The notes below the pieces were generated by a model that saw nothing but the letters and a program-made list of their open reading frames with translations, did not search any database and was not told the origin of the DNA. Of a stretch of DNA of 53,872 nucleotides, positions 29,928-39,543 are shown piece after piece (the stretch's first letter is position 1; the number at the start of each line of letters is the position of its first letter). This DNA comes from Sergeia podlipaevii (lineage: Eukaryota > Euglenozoa > Kinetoplastea > Trypanosomatida > Trypanosomatidae): the NCBI GenBank assembly GCA_030849805.1, contig JASANZ010002142.1:1-53872 (forward strand), read 5' to 3'. The position numbers and the translations under genes were made by a program.

Positions 29928-32900
29928 ATGAGAATGGAGTTCCTTGCATACAGTGATGGAACGATTAGAGAGCCGCTTTATAGACCCGTTGAGGAAGAGC
30001 CAACCACAGGACCATTGAAGAATAATAGGGCTTATCAAAGTGTTCACAATCAAACTAGCAATAGGTATTTTACCAGCGGCCCAAGGGATCACATTGGTGA
30101 CGAAAAGGAAGAACGGAGTTTTACATACACCCCAAAGGATATTACATTCAAGGATTTTGAAGTTGGCAATGCCTACGAAGTCAAGTTGATACTCACCAAT
30201 GCAACTACTAAGTTCAAGGCTTTTCGTGTGGTACCAATTAACCCAAAATTCAGTCACGAGCTGTCTTTCGATTATACCGTTCCGTCTCGAATTGCGGCTG
30301 GCCTGCGATGGCCTGTTGTGGTTAAATTTCGTCCAACACGGAACGAGGATATAAACACAGTGCTTAGAATTAGAACAGACACTGGTAGCTTTACAATACC
30401 AATCAAGGCTCGCAAGAAGTGCGCTGAAATCACAGTGGAAGAAACACTACTAGACTTTGGCACTCTTATTATTGGAGAATGTCAGAAGAAGTATATTACA
30501 CTTCGTAATTCTGGTGCTCTCAGTGGGACTGTGCAGATATCAGGCTCTTTCAAAAAGTTTGTAGAAAAGATGCATGTCGATCCAGTCAACAAGGATGAGC
30601 ATATATATTTCACCATTAATCCATTAGTTTATCGCGTCGATATGGAACCTTTTTCCACAAAACAGTTTGAAGTATCATTCAATCCTTTTGAGGAATGCGA
30701 AGTTGATTGCGAGGTAGAATTGATGAATCGTCAGGAAGGCGTAGATCGAATGAATATTGTCTCTATTCGAGGCAAATCAACAGCACTTCCAGTTCATGTT
30801 TCTTCAAGCGATATAAATTTTTCTTGGTGTTTTTTTGGCAGTCGCTACACGGACCAAATTATTGTCGCAAATCATTCCAGCGTGTCTGCTATTGTAAAAC
30901 CGACTACATCACCGCACTTAAAAGATGTTATTCGTTTTGAACCGGAAGTTGTCTGTGTTCAGGCTGGAACTGAATTTCCTATTATTGTATCATTTGTTCC
31001 AAAGACAGATTTAGACGTGAACTTTGAGACAGTAATAAGCTTGCATATCAAAGGACAAGCTCTTTCAGCAACTGTGAAGCTTTCGGCCTTGTTGACAATC
31101 CGCGAACCTCACGTCAACGTTACAACTTTGAATTTTGGCAAGACGCATATGAATCAAGAAAAAATGCAAGTGGTTGAAGTAACAAATCAATCGGACTTAC
31201 CGCAGCTGTTGGGATTTTTGGACATCCCTGACAACATTACTATTATTCCGCAGACAATGACTATGTTACCAAAAGAAACATTGTCTTTTGAGGTTTGCGT
31301 CGCTCCTCCCTTTCTTGGCACTTTTTCGCAGCATCTTTACTTGTGCAATGAGTATGGCGATAGTGTTGATATGTCTGTTTACGGTAGTGGAGTAAACTCA
31401 CCACTTGCTTTTGCAGAAAATCATATTTGTTTGCCACCATGCCCTCTTGGTGGGACTGTTGCTGCATCTACAGTTTTAACCAATCAATCGAATGAAACGA
31501 AACAATTTTTGTTTAAAGTGGATGGAGAGTTTATTCGCGTCTCACCTTCTTCCGGTGCGCTTACACCCGGTGAAAGCATGCCTATTGTCCTTTTCTTCAC
31601 TGCACCCCCAGAGTTCATTTATAGTATTGTCCAACATGATCTCGAATCCTCTCAACTATCAGCAACGAGGCGCCGAAAGAAATCATCTGTAAAAGCATTG
31701 GCTCAAGCAACGCAGCAAACATCGGAAGTGGAAACAATTGTCACGTTTTCATACGAAACGTGGGAAAAGGGTAAAACCGACTCATGGAGTCAGCATAAGA
31801 CCGTTTACGTAAAATGCCAGTGTGATTGGGGAGGGTTGGATGATTGCTTTATGCGGGTAGATTGCGTGGTCGTGCGTGGTGATGTGCTAGGTCGTACCAT
31901 ACTATCATTACATAATGCTCACAATCAGAAGGAGGCAGCACCGAACCGCAAGAAAACAATGAAAATTGCGAAAAAGGGAGAGGCTGAACTTCAAAATGAC
32001 CACACAGAGGTGATCGAGGTATCTCCATTGCGTTGTTGCTTATTGCTTGATTTTGGTGAAACGTCCCTTAATCACTCAAACATACACACATGCTTTATCA
32101 GAAACAATGGCGTTGTACCGACTCATTTGCAGGTTCGACCAATTGATCCACTGTCGCCATTTACTATTTTAAGGCCACCCAATACGCTTCTGCGTCCACA
32201 AGAGGAGGAAGCCATTTTAGTGTCGTTCAAACCAACGGAGTATGGAGCATATCATGATGTTTTTGTTATTTCATCATCGACAGCAAATGATGTGGAAATC
32301 AATCTTAGAGGAGAGTGCTGCTGCACAGACTTGGTGGTGTCGCTTGATGCACAAGTTGACGTGGATGCGACAGAGCGTAACTCTCTAAGTGCAATTGCAT
32401 TTAGTCCTTGCATGCTGGGTGGAATGGCGCGAGTACCCGTCTTTTTTCACAACTTTGGTACCTCCCCGTTGGAAGTTTCTATTCATCTTCCGGAAGAACT
32501 AGCAACCGATAATTGGGTTTTGCGCCGAACTTTTATGTTTTATCCAAGCACATTTTCTGTTCCACCTAAAGGAAAGACAAACGTTACCGCCCATTTTTGC
32601 CCACAGCAGACCGGAAATCATTTCATTAACGCATTTGCGAAGGCTGGTGGCTTTGAGCAAAAACTCTCATTAACCGGGCGAGGCTGCAACATGCCTATTT
32701 ATTGTGTTCTTCCACAGAAGGAGGACAATTGTGCAATGATTGAGGGTCAATCATTTTCATCAATTTGCGACGGCGTCTCTGCCGATTTTCCTTTTCAAGT
32801 GTATTTTCAAAAAGGAGAAACAAAGAGTATTCTGCTTGGCAGCGTGAAAGGTGGACCCAACGCAGAATGCATTGTGGAAAAGTGGGACGATGCTTTTACA

Positions 32901-33095
32901 GCTTCTGGATGGTCGCTAGGGATGGCAAAGGTTCCAATTCTTTCCGGCACACACACAACACTATCCATCACGTTAAGCGGTGATGAACGAACAGTTGAGA
33001 AATTTGTGCCGTATTGCAAATTTCAGATTTTGATAAAGTGTCTCGCCGATCAGACAAACGAGAGAACGATTCACATTTGCTGCACAGGTCCGTGA
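29928..33095 (+). CDS. ASH/MSP-domain protein (Hydin/CFAP-type), probably flagellar
   Basis: 1055 residues from the ATG at 29928 (a second Met follows two codons later). The protein is a string of immunoglobulin-like ASH/MSP modules. Typical starts are FTYTPKDITFKDFEVGNAYE, LLDFGTLIIGECQKKYITLR, VTTLNFGKTHMNQEKMQVVE and LLDFGETSLNHSNIHTCFIR, each with strand endings such as VVKFRPTRNEDIN, FEVSFNPFEECEVD and AILVSFKPTEYGAYHDVFVI. A basic linker (RRRKKSS) lies near residue 580. Such proteins build ciliary axoneme structures, especially the central apparatus (Hydin, CFAP family). Which one this is I cannot settle; a CFAP74-like protein is one guess, and true Hydin is far longer. First gene of the plus-strand unit. 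Codons are notably A/T-rich at third positions. Confidence 0.88.
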   Translation: MRMEFLAYSDGTIREPLYRPVEEEPTTGPLKNNRAYQSVHNQTSNRYFTSGPRDHIGDEKEERSFTYTPKDITFKDFEVGNAYEVKLILTNATTKFKAFRVVPINPKFSHELSFDYTVPSRIAAGLRWPVVVKFRPTRNEDINTVLRIRTDTGSFTIPIKARKKCAEITVEETLLDFGTLIIGECQKKYITLRNSGALSGTVQISGSFKKFVEKMHVDPVNKDEHIYFTINPLVYRVDMEPFSTKQFEVSFNPFEECEVDCEVELMNRQEGVDRMNIVSIRGKSTALPVHVSSSDINFSWCFFGSRYTDQIIVANHSSVSAIVKPTTSPHLKDVIRFEPEVVCVQAGTEFPIIVSFVPKTDLDVNFETVISLHIKGQALSATVKLSALLTIREPHVNVTTLNFGKTHMNQEKMQVVEVTNQSDLPQLLGFLDIPDNITIIPQTMTMLPKETLSFEVCVAPPFLGTFSQHLYLCNEYGDSVDMSVYGSGVNSPLAFAENHICLPPCPLGGTVAASTVLTNQSNETKQFLFKVDGEFIRVSPSSGALTPGESMPIVLFFTAPPEFIYSIVQHDLESSQLSATRRRKKSSVKALAQATQQTSEVETIVTFSYETWEKGKTDSWSQHKTVYVKCQCDWGGLDDCFMRVDCVVVRGDVLGRTILSLHNAHNQKEAAPNRKKTMKIAKKGEAELQNDHTEVIEVSPLRCCLLLDFGETSLNHSNIHTCFIRNNGVVPTHLQVRPIDPLSPFTILRPPNTLLRPQEEEAILVSFKPTEYGAYHDVFVISSSTANDVEINLRGECCCTDLVVSLDAQVDVDATERNSLSAIAFSPCMLGGMARVPVFFHNFGTSPLEVSIHLPEELATDNWVLRRTFMFYPSTFSVPPKGKTNVTAHFCPQQTGNHFINAFAKAGGFEQKLSLTGRGCNMPIYCVLPQKEDNCAMIEGQSFSSICDGVSADFPFQVYFQKGETKSILLGSVKGGPNAECIVEKWDDAFTASGWSLGMAKVPILSGTHTTLSITLSGDERTVEKFVPYCKFQILIKCLADQTNERTIHICCTGP

Positions 33096-33575
33096 TGTTA
33101 GAGAGATATGTTTTTAGTATGTATAGCAACAAATGCTTTTTTTTTTTTGATATATATATTTCCGAATCTACACAGTAAATTTTGCAACTTAGAATGTGCT
33201 TTGACATGTTAGGCAGCACAGGCAGTTGTACTGTCACAAATGTAAAGATACAAGAAGAAAAAAAGAGAATTCAATGCTCACTAACTTGCGCGAAAGCCAA
33301 GCACAAACATTCAGTTCGTACAAAAATAAAAAAGGATGGGGAATCTGCATATGATTTCCTTTTTTATGTGAGCTGATAGTTTCTATACACATATACCTCG
33401 TCCTGATTATTTACTTTCTCCCATTTTTTACACGTTTTTCCTCCCTGATTGCGGTCCAAATCACAAAGCAAGCGTTTAAGCTTTTCGTTTTTCTTTCTTG
33501 CTGTCCCATTTTTTTTTTAAAGTTTTACTGTTAACATTGTATTTTTCTTCTTCTTTTTCTTCTCTTTCAGTACAA
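33096..33575. other. Intergenic DNA between the ASH gene and the crotonase gene
   Basis: 480 nt: the ASH gene 3' UTR with a T10 run near 33137-33149, then T/C-rich DNA leading to the next acceptor. No additional gene is recognised. Confidence 0.6.
33535..33570 (+). promoter_or_regulatory. Trans-splice acceptor of the crotonase gene, 5 nt from the ATG
   Basis: Tract TTTTTCTTCTTCTTTTTCTT then CTCTTTCAG, AG at 33569-33570, followed by only TACAA before the ATG at 33576. It rules out the in-frame Met at 33498, which lies inside or upstream of the tract. Confidence 0.8.
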
Positions 33576-34532
33576 ATGCACCGCTCCTTCCTACAATACG
33601 CCGCCGCCACCGCTGCTGCTGCTGCTACGGAAGTTGTTAAGACAGTTGGACCGTTTACGCTTTCGCGAAACACCGCACTGAAAGGCGTGTTTGAGATTAC
33701 ATCAGGTGATTCGAATAACAAGTTGAACCTTCTGAACGACAGATACATATATTCGCTCTTGGACGTTTATCACACCATTAACGAAGAGCTGAATCGCGAG
33801 GCTCGGGTGGTCATTTACACAAGCAACGAGGGATACCCTTTTTCCGGGGGCATTGATCTTCATGCCCTTTTCAAGCAGCTCTCTTCTGTTCCCAAGAGTG
33901 AATCCAATACTCCTTATCCAGCCATGCGGCTACAACGCCAGCACAAGTTCATCAAACTGTTTCAGGACAGTGTCTCCGCGATCGCCCGCTGTCGCGTTCC
34001 AGTTATTGGTGCCATTGACAGCCATTGTATTGGTGGAGCCACTTCACTAGCCACCGCGTGCGATTTTCGATTTGCCACTAAGACGGCGTCGTTTACTGTG
34101 AAAGAGGCAGCTGTTGGCCTGGCAGCTGACATTGGCGTGCTGCAGCGCCTCCCTGCCATTGTGGGCCAAGGCCGGGCACGTGAACTAGCCTACACCGCGC
34201 GCGTCTTTAAGGGAGAGGAGGCAAAAAAGATCGGCTTTGTTGAAGAAGTATTTGAGGATTATGCAGCGATGATGGCGGCCGCACGAAAGACTGCTAAGCA
34301 GATTGCGGACAACTCACCGCTTGCGGTGCAGGGTACCAAGCACATTTTGAACTGGTCGTCGGAGCGAGAGGCGCAACTGTCGCTCGACTATCACGCTGCG
34401 TGGAATGCCTTTAGCCTTCAATGTGGTGATGTGGGAGAGGCTGTTTCCGCCTTCTCAGAGAAGCGAAAGCCGGATTTTAAAGATTACGTGGTGCATAGCT
34501 CGAGCAGCATCCCTGTTCAGCCCAAGCAATAG
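33576..34532 (+). CDS. Delta3,5-delta2,4-dienoyl-CoA isomerase-like enoyl-CoA hydratase family protein
   Basis: Crotonase-fold enzyme of fatty-acid beta-oxidation, closest in motifs to dienoyl-CoA isomerase (ECH1), which shifts double bonds in 3,5-dienoyl-CoAs. 318 residues. The Ala-rich N-terminus (MHRSFLQYAAATAAAAATEV) may be a mitochondrial presequence; the end, PVQPKQ, is not a peroxisomal PTS1. Oxyanion-hole motifs are FSGGIDL (near 90) and VIGAIDSHCIGGATS (near 140-156). The ECH1 signature VKEAAVGLAADIGVLQRLP spans 175-193 and keeps the two acids Glu177 and Asp185. At the position of the third ECH1 acid (Asp176 of the rat enzyme, aligned from memory) this protein has Ser157. A generic enoyl-CoA hydratase is the alternative. 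Confidence 0.88.
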   Translation: MHRSFLQYAAATAAAAATEVVKTVGPFTLSRNTALKGVFEITSGDSNNKLNLLNDRYIYSLLDVYHTINEELNREARVVIYTSNEGYPFSGGIDLHALFKQLSSVPKSESNTPYPAMRLQRQHKFIKLFQDSVSAIARCRVPVIGAIDSHCIGGATSLATACDFRFATKTASFTVKEAAVGLAADIGVLQRLPAIVGQGRARELAYTARVFKGEEAKKIGFVEEVFEDYAAMMAAARKTAKQIADNSPLAVQGTKHILNWSSEREAQLSLDYHAAWNAFSLQCGDVGEAVSAFSEKRKPDFKDYVVHSSSSIPVQPKQ

Positions 34533-35198
34533 GAATGGTACGAGGCGAACAGCGTGCTCATCAGCGACGGCGGTATGTCATGTAGCACAACTATTGTGCT
34601 ACAAATATTTGCTATCGATACTATATACATTTATTTATTTATATTTATTTATTTGCCATTGTTTCTATTTATACGCTTTATTTACTTTTTACCTTGTACA
34701 CATTATATGCATTCTTTTTGTTTTGTTTTTGTTTTTCTATACGCTCGCCTATAGGCAATCACAGATTGTATTCAGAACAACAAAAAAAAAATACCTAACA
34801 AATCATTTTTCTTTTTTTCTTTTTGCAAAACAGAAAAATTGAACCTTGGGAAAGCGTTCTTCCCATATACCTTGCATTTGTAATGAACTCTTTTATCTCC
34901 TCTCCCTTGCCCCTATTTTTTTTCTTTTTTTCTTTTCTCTGCTTTTCTTTAGCTTTTACTTATTATCTGGTGAATTTTATCTCTACATTTCTTCATTTCT
35001 TTTCTCTGTTTTGCAGCACGTGAATAGTCCAATCATCCATAGCTCATAGCTCATACACAGATAGCTATCAATACCTTCTTCTTTATTTTCATTCTGTTTT
35101 GCCCAGGAGTAGCACATATATATTTCTTCCTCGTTGTTGTTTCACATCAGCATTTCGTCCTACAGCACAGCTAATTTTTCTTTAGAATAATTTAGCTA

Positions 35199-35226
35199 CT
35201 TTTTTTTTTTCCTTTTATCTCTCTAG
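35199..35226 (+). promoter_or_regulatory. Candidate upstream trans-splice acceptor of the RRM gene
   Basis: Tract TTTTTTTTTTTCCTTTTATC then TCTCTAG, AG at 35225-35226, giving a 5' UTR of 261 nt. It competes with the acceptor next to the ATG. Confidence 0.55.
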
Positions 35227-35448
35227 GTGGAAATAACTCCTGTTGTATCTGTTTTTTTTTTTCTTGTTTATAACACAGAACACACTCTCCTTCTTTTTTT
35301 TTTTCACTTCTTCATTTAAAGGGTGCTGGGAAAGTATTTAGCGGAATCCGAATACAACACCTTTTTTTTCCCCGTCGAGGCGATCATTTGCTGAGTTTTT
35401 CCCACCGCATTTTATTTTGTTGTTGTTGTTGTGTGGTTACATCCACTT

Positions 35449-35486
35449 GCTTTTCTCACCTTTTTTTTCTTTTCTTTTTCTGCGAG
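35449..35486 (+). promoter_or_regulatory. Candidate trans-splice acceptor abutting the RRM gene start
   Basis: Tract TTTTTTTTCTTTTCTTTTTC then TGCGAG, AG at 35485-35486, leaving one nucleotide (G) before the ATG at 35488. If used, the mRNA leader would be essentially the spliced leader alone. Confidence 0.45.
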
Positions 35487-35487
35487 G

Positions 35488-36432
35488 ATGAACACGTCTA
35501 ACTATGACAACGTACAGGGGTACCAAATCCGCCCCAGCAGCAACACTCAGATCAATGGCATTCCGTACAGCAGCTACTCACAGGGTGAGAGCATCCCCAA
35601 GTACTATCCCAACTCCAACGCCACTTCTACCAACATCCCTAACGCAGGCCCCACCAACCAGCAGTACTACTACAGCAACAATGGCCAGTCTATCTCGTCC
35701 GTTGCTCCGTCATCCATGATTAGCAACGATCCCTCCACAAACATTCACATGGGCAGCAAGCTGTTTGTTGGCCAGGTGCCAGCTGTGTGCACGGAGGAGC
35801 AGCTTATTCCAATCTTCTCCCCTTATGGCCGCCTTCTCGAAGTGAAGGTGATGCGTGAGCCCAATGGCCGTAGCAAGGGAAGCGCCTGGGTCCGCTATGA
35901 AACCGAGGATATGGCCCGTGCCGCTATCGCCGCCCTGAACGAGAAGAGGGTCGTGCCACCACAGACCAACGCCCTGCGTGTCCAGTTCGCTACCCCTAAC
36001 GCCTCAAAATATCAGCAGCGCCTGCAGAACCCGTACCAGCAGCAGATCTACCAGCAACAGCAGCAGATATACCAGCAGCAGCAGCAGTACCAGTCCAACC
36101 AGCAGACAAACCGCGTGGCGCAATACGCGACGACAACGGCTGCGGCCCCAGCCGGCGCTCACTACAACACAGCCACTGCCTTTGCCATTCAGCAGCAAAA
36201 AGAGGTATACGGTAGGGACGGCGCGCAGCAACAGCAGCAGCAACCGCAGGCAACCACAACCACTTTGGGCTACCTGTACCCCAACACAACACGCGTGGCT
36301 CAAACTACAGCGACGTACGGTTATGGAGCAACAACGACTGGAGCAACTGCTTCCACAACGCCCTCTGCTAACACGGTATACACAATGATGCAGGAGACAA
36401 ACACAAGCAACGGCGGTCAGTGGTCGCGTTAA
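35488..36432 (+). CDS. Single-RRM RNA-binding protein with Q/N-rich flanks
   Basis: 314 residues. One RNA-recognition motif at about 91-171, with RNP2 LFVGQV (92-97) and RNP1 KGSAWVRY (130-137), where Ser and Trp replace two usual aromatics. The order TEEQLIPIFSPYGRLLEVKV resembles CELF/UBP-type trypanosomatid RBPs. The N-terminal 85 residues are Asn/Ser/Tyr-rich. After the RRM comes a Gln-rich tract with repeated YQQQ/IYQQQQ, then Thr/Ala/Tyr-rich sequence to the end: prion-like flanks that may favour granule formation. Kinetoplastids regulate genes mainly after transcription, and small RRM proteins bind 3' UTRs to control mRNA stability and translation. I cannot assign a specific orthologue. 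The frame is open 19 codons upstream, but that part is the pyrimidine tract. It is followed by 8.76 kb without a gene. Confidence 0.9.
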   Translation: MNTSNYDNVQGYQIRPSSNTQINGIPYSSYSQGESIPKYYPNSNATSTNIPNAGPTNQQYYYSNNGQSISSVAPSSMISNDPSTNIHMGSKLFVGQVPAVCTEEQLIPIFSPYGRLLEVKVMREPNGRSKGSAWVRYETEDMARAAIAALNEKRVVPPQTNALRVQFATPNASKYQQRLQNPYQQQIYQQQQQIYQQQQQYQSNQQTNRVAQYATTTAAAPAGAHYNTATAFAIQQQKEVYGRDGAQQQQQQPQATTTTLGYLYPNTTRVAQTTATYGYGATTTGATASTTPSANTVYTMMQETNTSNGGQWSR

Positions 36433-39064
36433 ATAGTGAATGAATGAATGAAGAAAAAAGGAAGAAAAAAGGAAGAAAGGATAGGAGAAAAAAAAAAAAA
36501 AAAACTACACATATTTGCACGCAGCCATGCTGTTTTGTACGCATTGCACATGGATACATCTTTAGTCTCGGCACCTATATATATGTACCGCACATACAGG
36601 GAGAAACAGCCTGCATGCTTTGCGCTTGCCCGGCAGAAAACTAGGAACACACACACAAAGAAAAAAAACTCAGAGGTAGGATGAAAAGGACAACAAAAAG
36701 GAAACATACATACTTAAACACACATGCATACATACATAAAAAAAGTCTGGAGTTAAAGCAGAGCAGGCAGAGAACGCGGGAGGAACACTAGAGCGTACTC
36801 AAGACCGCCTTATAATGGCGCGTGCTACATGTTGGTTAAACGTATATGGCAGATCTTCTCTCCCCCTCCTTCCTCCTTTCTATTGCGTATGTAGGTTAGT
36901 ATGTATGCTTTCTAGCATCTGTGCGTAGGGCATGCAGACCATAGAGCTGGAAAATGTGTGTGGGAGGGGGGGAGAGGGAGAGAAAGAGGCATAGGGATAG
37001 GGATGTGAATGATACGTGTTGATGAATAGCGTATGAGGAAGAGGTTTAATGGTGTGTGTGTGTGTGTGTGTGTCTGTGTCTATGCTTTTTTGCGATTTCA
37101 TTATTTCTTCTAGAAAACAGAAAAAAAGAGAGGAGAAATATGCAAGCATGTAAACATAGCTGCATTCTTCCTCCCCTGTTTTCCTCTTTTTTCAAATGAT
37201 CTATGTATGCTTTTTCCTAAGATGCGTCTCTCTTTTTTTGTTGTCGAAGTGCATATTTTTTACGAGTGGATGTGTCTTGCGTGAATATATATGTGTGCGT
37301 GCATATGTGTCCTCATACGCATTTTTGTATGCGTGTGCGCTTGTGCATGCGTATCACATTCTCTTTGTGAGCTACTGATCTTTCATGGGTGGAAATTTTT
37401 TTTTTTTCAAGGGCGGAGGGAGGGGTCACTTTGCATTAACTCTGCCATTATATATGCTTTCTCTCCTTTCTTTTTTTTTATTATATTATCATACGCTTGC
37501 CTGCAGTTGTGCCCCATCGCTTACATTTTGTTTCCTTTTAAGAAGGAAAGGAGAGAAAGAAAAAATACGTACGATGTGTGAGCAATTACGTTATCAAATG
37601 ATTTATTATTATTATTATTATATTGGACTTGGACGTTAAAGTGAACGTGGTTTTTTCTATAAGGGTGAGTTATGCTCCAGTGTTCTTATATATATATATA
37701 TGGCTAGGGACAGTTAAGCGCGCTCAGCACATCGAGGGAAACAGGGAAAGGGGAAAAATAAGAATGATAAAAACAAAGAAGATAATAGTAAACTGGATCA
37801 CGCAAAATCGTTTTTCATTGAGCCTTATCTGTAAGTGGAACTGTCCCTTCCTTTGTGTTGATACATGTGTTAGCGTGCGCGTGATGTCATGCAAGAGCGA
37901 AATGTTTTCCTTTTTTTTTAAAAAAAAGAGAAGCAGAAGAAAAGAAAGAAAAATAGCAGAACTATCAAAACGACACGGCGGCGGAGAAACAAGCAGAGAC
38001 AAACAATGTCAGCACTGCTACTGGGCAGGCTGACCCGAGCTTGAAACAAGCACTTACTCATGCCTTCCTTTTTCTTTTTATTTTGTGTGTGTGTTCGTGC
38101 GTGTGTGTCTAGGTGTGAGAGAGGAGCGATTTGTATATATATATATATATGTTCTCTGCAGACAGTTTTCAAATCTTGATTGAACTGCCGGTGTTTAACG
38201 AACGACCAAATTTGGTTATATGTAGAAAGAGAGAGAGAGAGAGAGGAAGCAAACCGCACATCTGAAGGAGTACGTGTTGCCACTCTATTTCTCTCTCTCT
38301 CTTTTTTTTTTTAATTCCTTTTTTTCCCCCTTTTGATTATCACATATTATTATTATTGTTATGTGTGGTTAAGCGTGTCATTGATAGATTACTACCTAAA
38401 TCTGAAGGGAGGGAAAAAAAAATTAGATAATCGTTACAGCCTTTGTGCGCGTGTTTGTGTGTGCGTGTGTGTGTGAGTGTGTGCGCGTTGTGCTAGACTG
38501 TTTATAATTTCCGTATGTTTCATATGTGATTGATTTGAATTTTAGCGTTTTACACCGAGTGAATCGCGCTGTGAGTATTTTCTTTCTTTCTCGTTTCTGC
38601 GCTTGTTTTCTTCATGGCGTTTACGGCACATGCAGGCACCACCTATTGGTTTTAGGAAAATAAAATAAAAAGATGAAAGAAGCGAAAAGGAAGTGTGCAG
38701 AAGGGAGAAAATGAAAACTGAGAAATTTTTTTTTTTTTTTTTGAAAGCAATATTTATTTCCAGTTTGACGATAACTGGAGTTCATGGCCATTGTAGTTTT
38801 GTATTAAGAGGAGAAAGAATTGTGCTTGCTTTTCTTTTTGGCTTCTGGTGTAACGTCGTTGACGGTGCCCAATCACTTAGTTTGTGATTTTTTTTTGTTA
38901 TAATTTTTTGTTCTATCGTTGTTTTTTTTTTTCTTCTTGAAAGTGCATGCTTGCAATTGTATGGATTGCTCTCGTGAGGTCATGTTCTACAGGTGGATAA
39001 CTGTGTCTTATGCGTTCTTCTCTGTTATAATTTTTTTATTTGTGTTTTTTTTTCTCACTTCTCT

Positions 39065-39068
<4 letters not shown>

Positions 39069-39104
<36 letters not shown>
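39069..39104. repeat. TG dinucleotide run, 18 units
   Basis: Uninterrupted TG from 39069 to 39104 inside the gene-free interval. In the transcript it would be a UG repeat, a known binding target for some RRM proteins; any role here is speculative. Confidence 0.95.
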
Positions 39105-39109
<5 letters not shown>

Positions 39110-39511
39110 ATGCGTGTTTAGGTTCAATACGCACACTACGACTGTGTCAGATGCCACCTCAGTTATGGGTCATGGCTGCAATGTATTCTCCATCTTCCTT
39201 TCTCCTTCTTCTTTCTGTACATAATATTGAAAAGTTTTTGCTATTGATGTATGTGTGTATGTGCATCAAATACAACGGGCTTATGCGCGTTGAAGAGGTG
39301 ATATGGAAAGAGAGAAAAGAAAAAGAATAGAGAACAGGAATAAGGGGGGAGGGGGAGGGAAAGAGGGAATATCTGTTTTTTTTTTCTTTTTAAAGGGGGT
39401 CAATCGGTGTTTTTTTTATTATTTATTTCCTTCTTTCTTTCTTTCTTTCCTTCTTTCCTTCTTTCCTGCAGTTTTTAGATGCCCACTATCGACACTATTT
39501 GGAACAACTCT

Positions 39512-39543
<32 letters not shown>

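Larger units (their letters stand above)
34533..35487. other. Intergenic DNA with several strong splice acceptors before the RRM gene
   Basis: About 955 nt, very T-rich on the + strand, with ATTT-type repeats near 34628-34660. Four tract-plus-AG sites are seen: AG at 35015-35016 (TTTTGCAG), 35106-35107 (TTGCCCAG), 35225-35226 (ATCTCTCTAG) and 35485-35486 (TCTGCGAG). Short frames here are Phe/Leu-rich and not convincing as genes. Confidence 0.6.
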
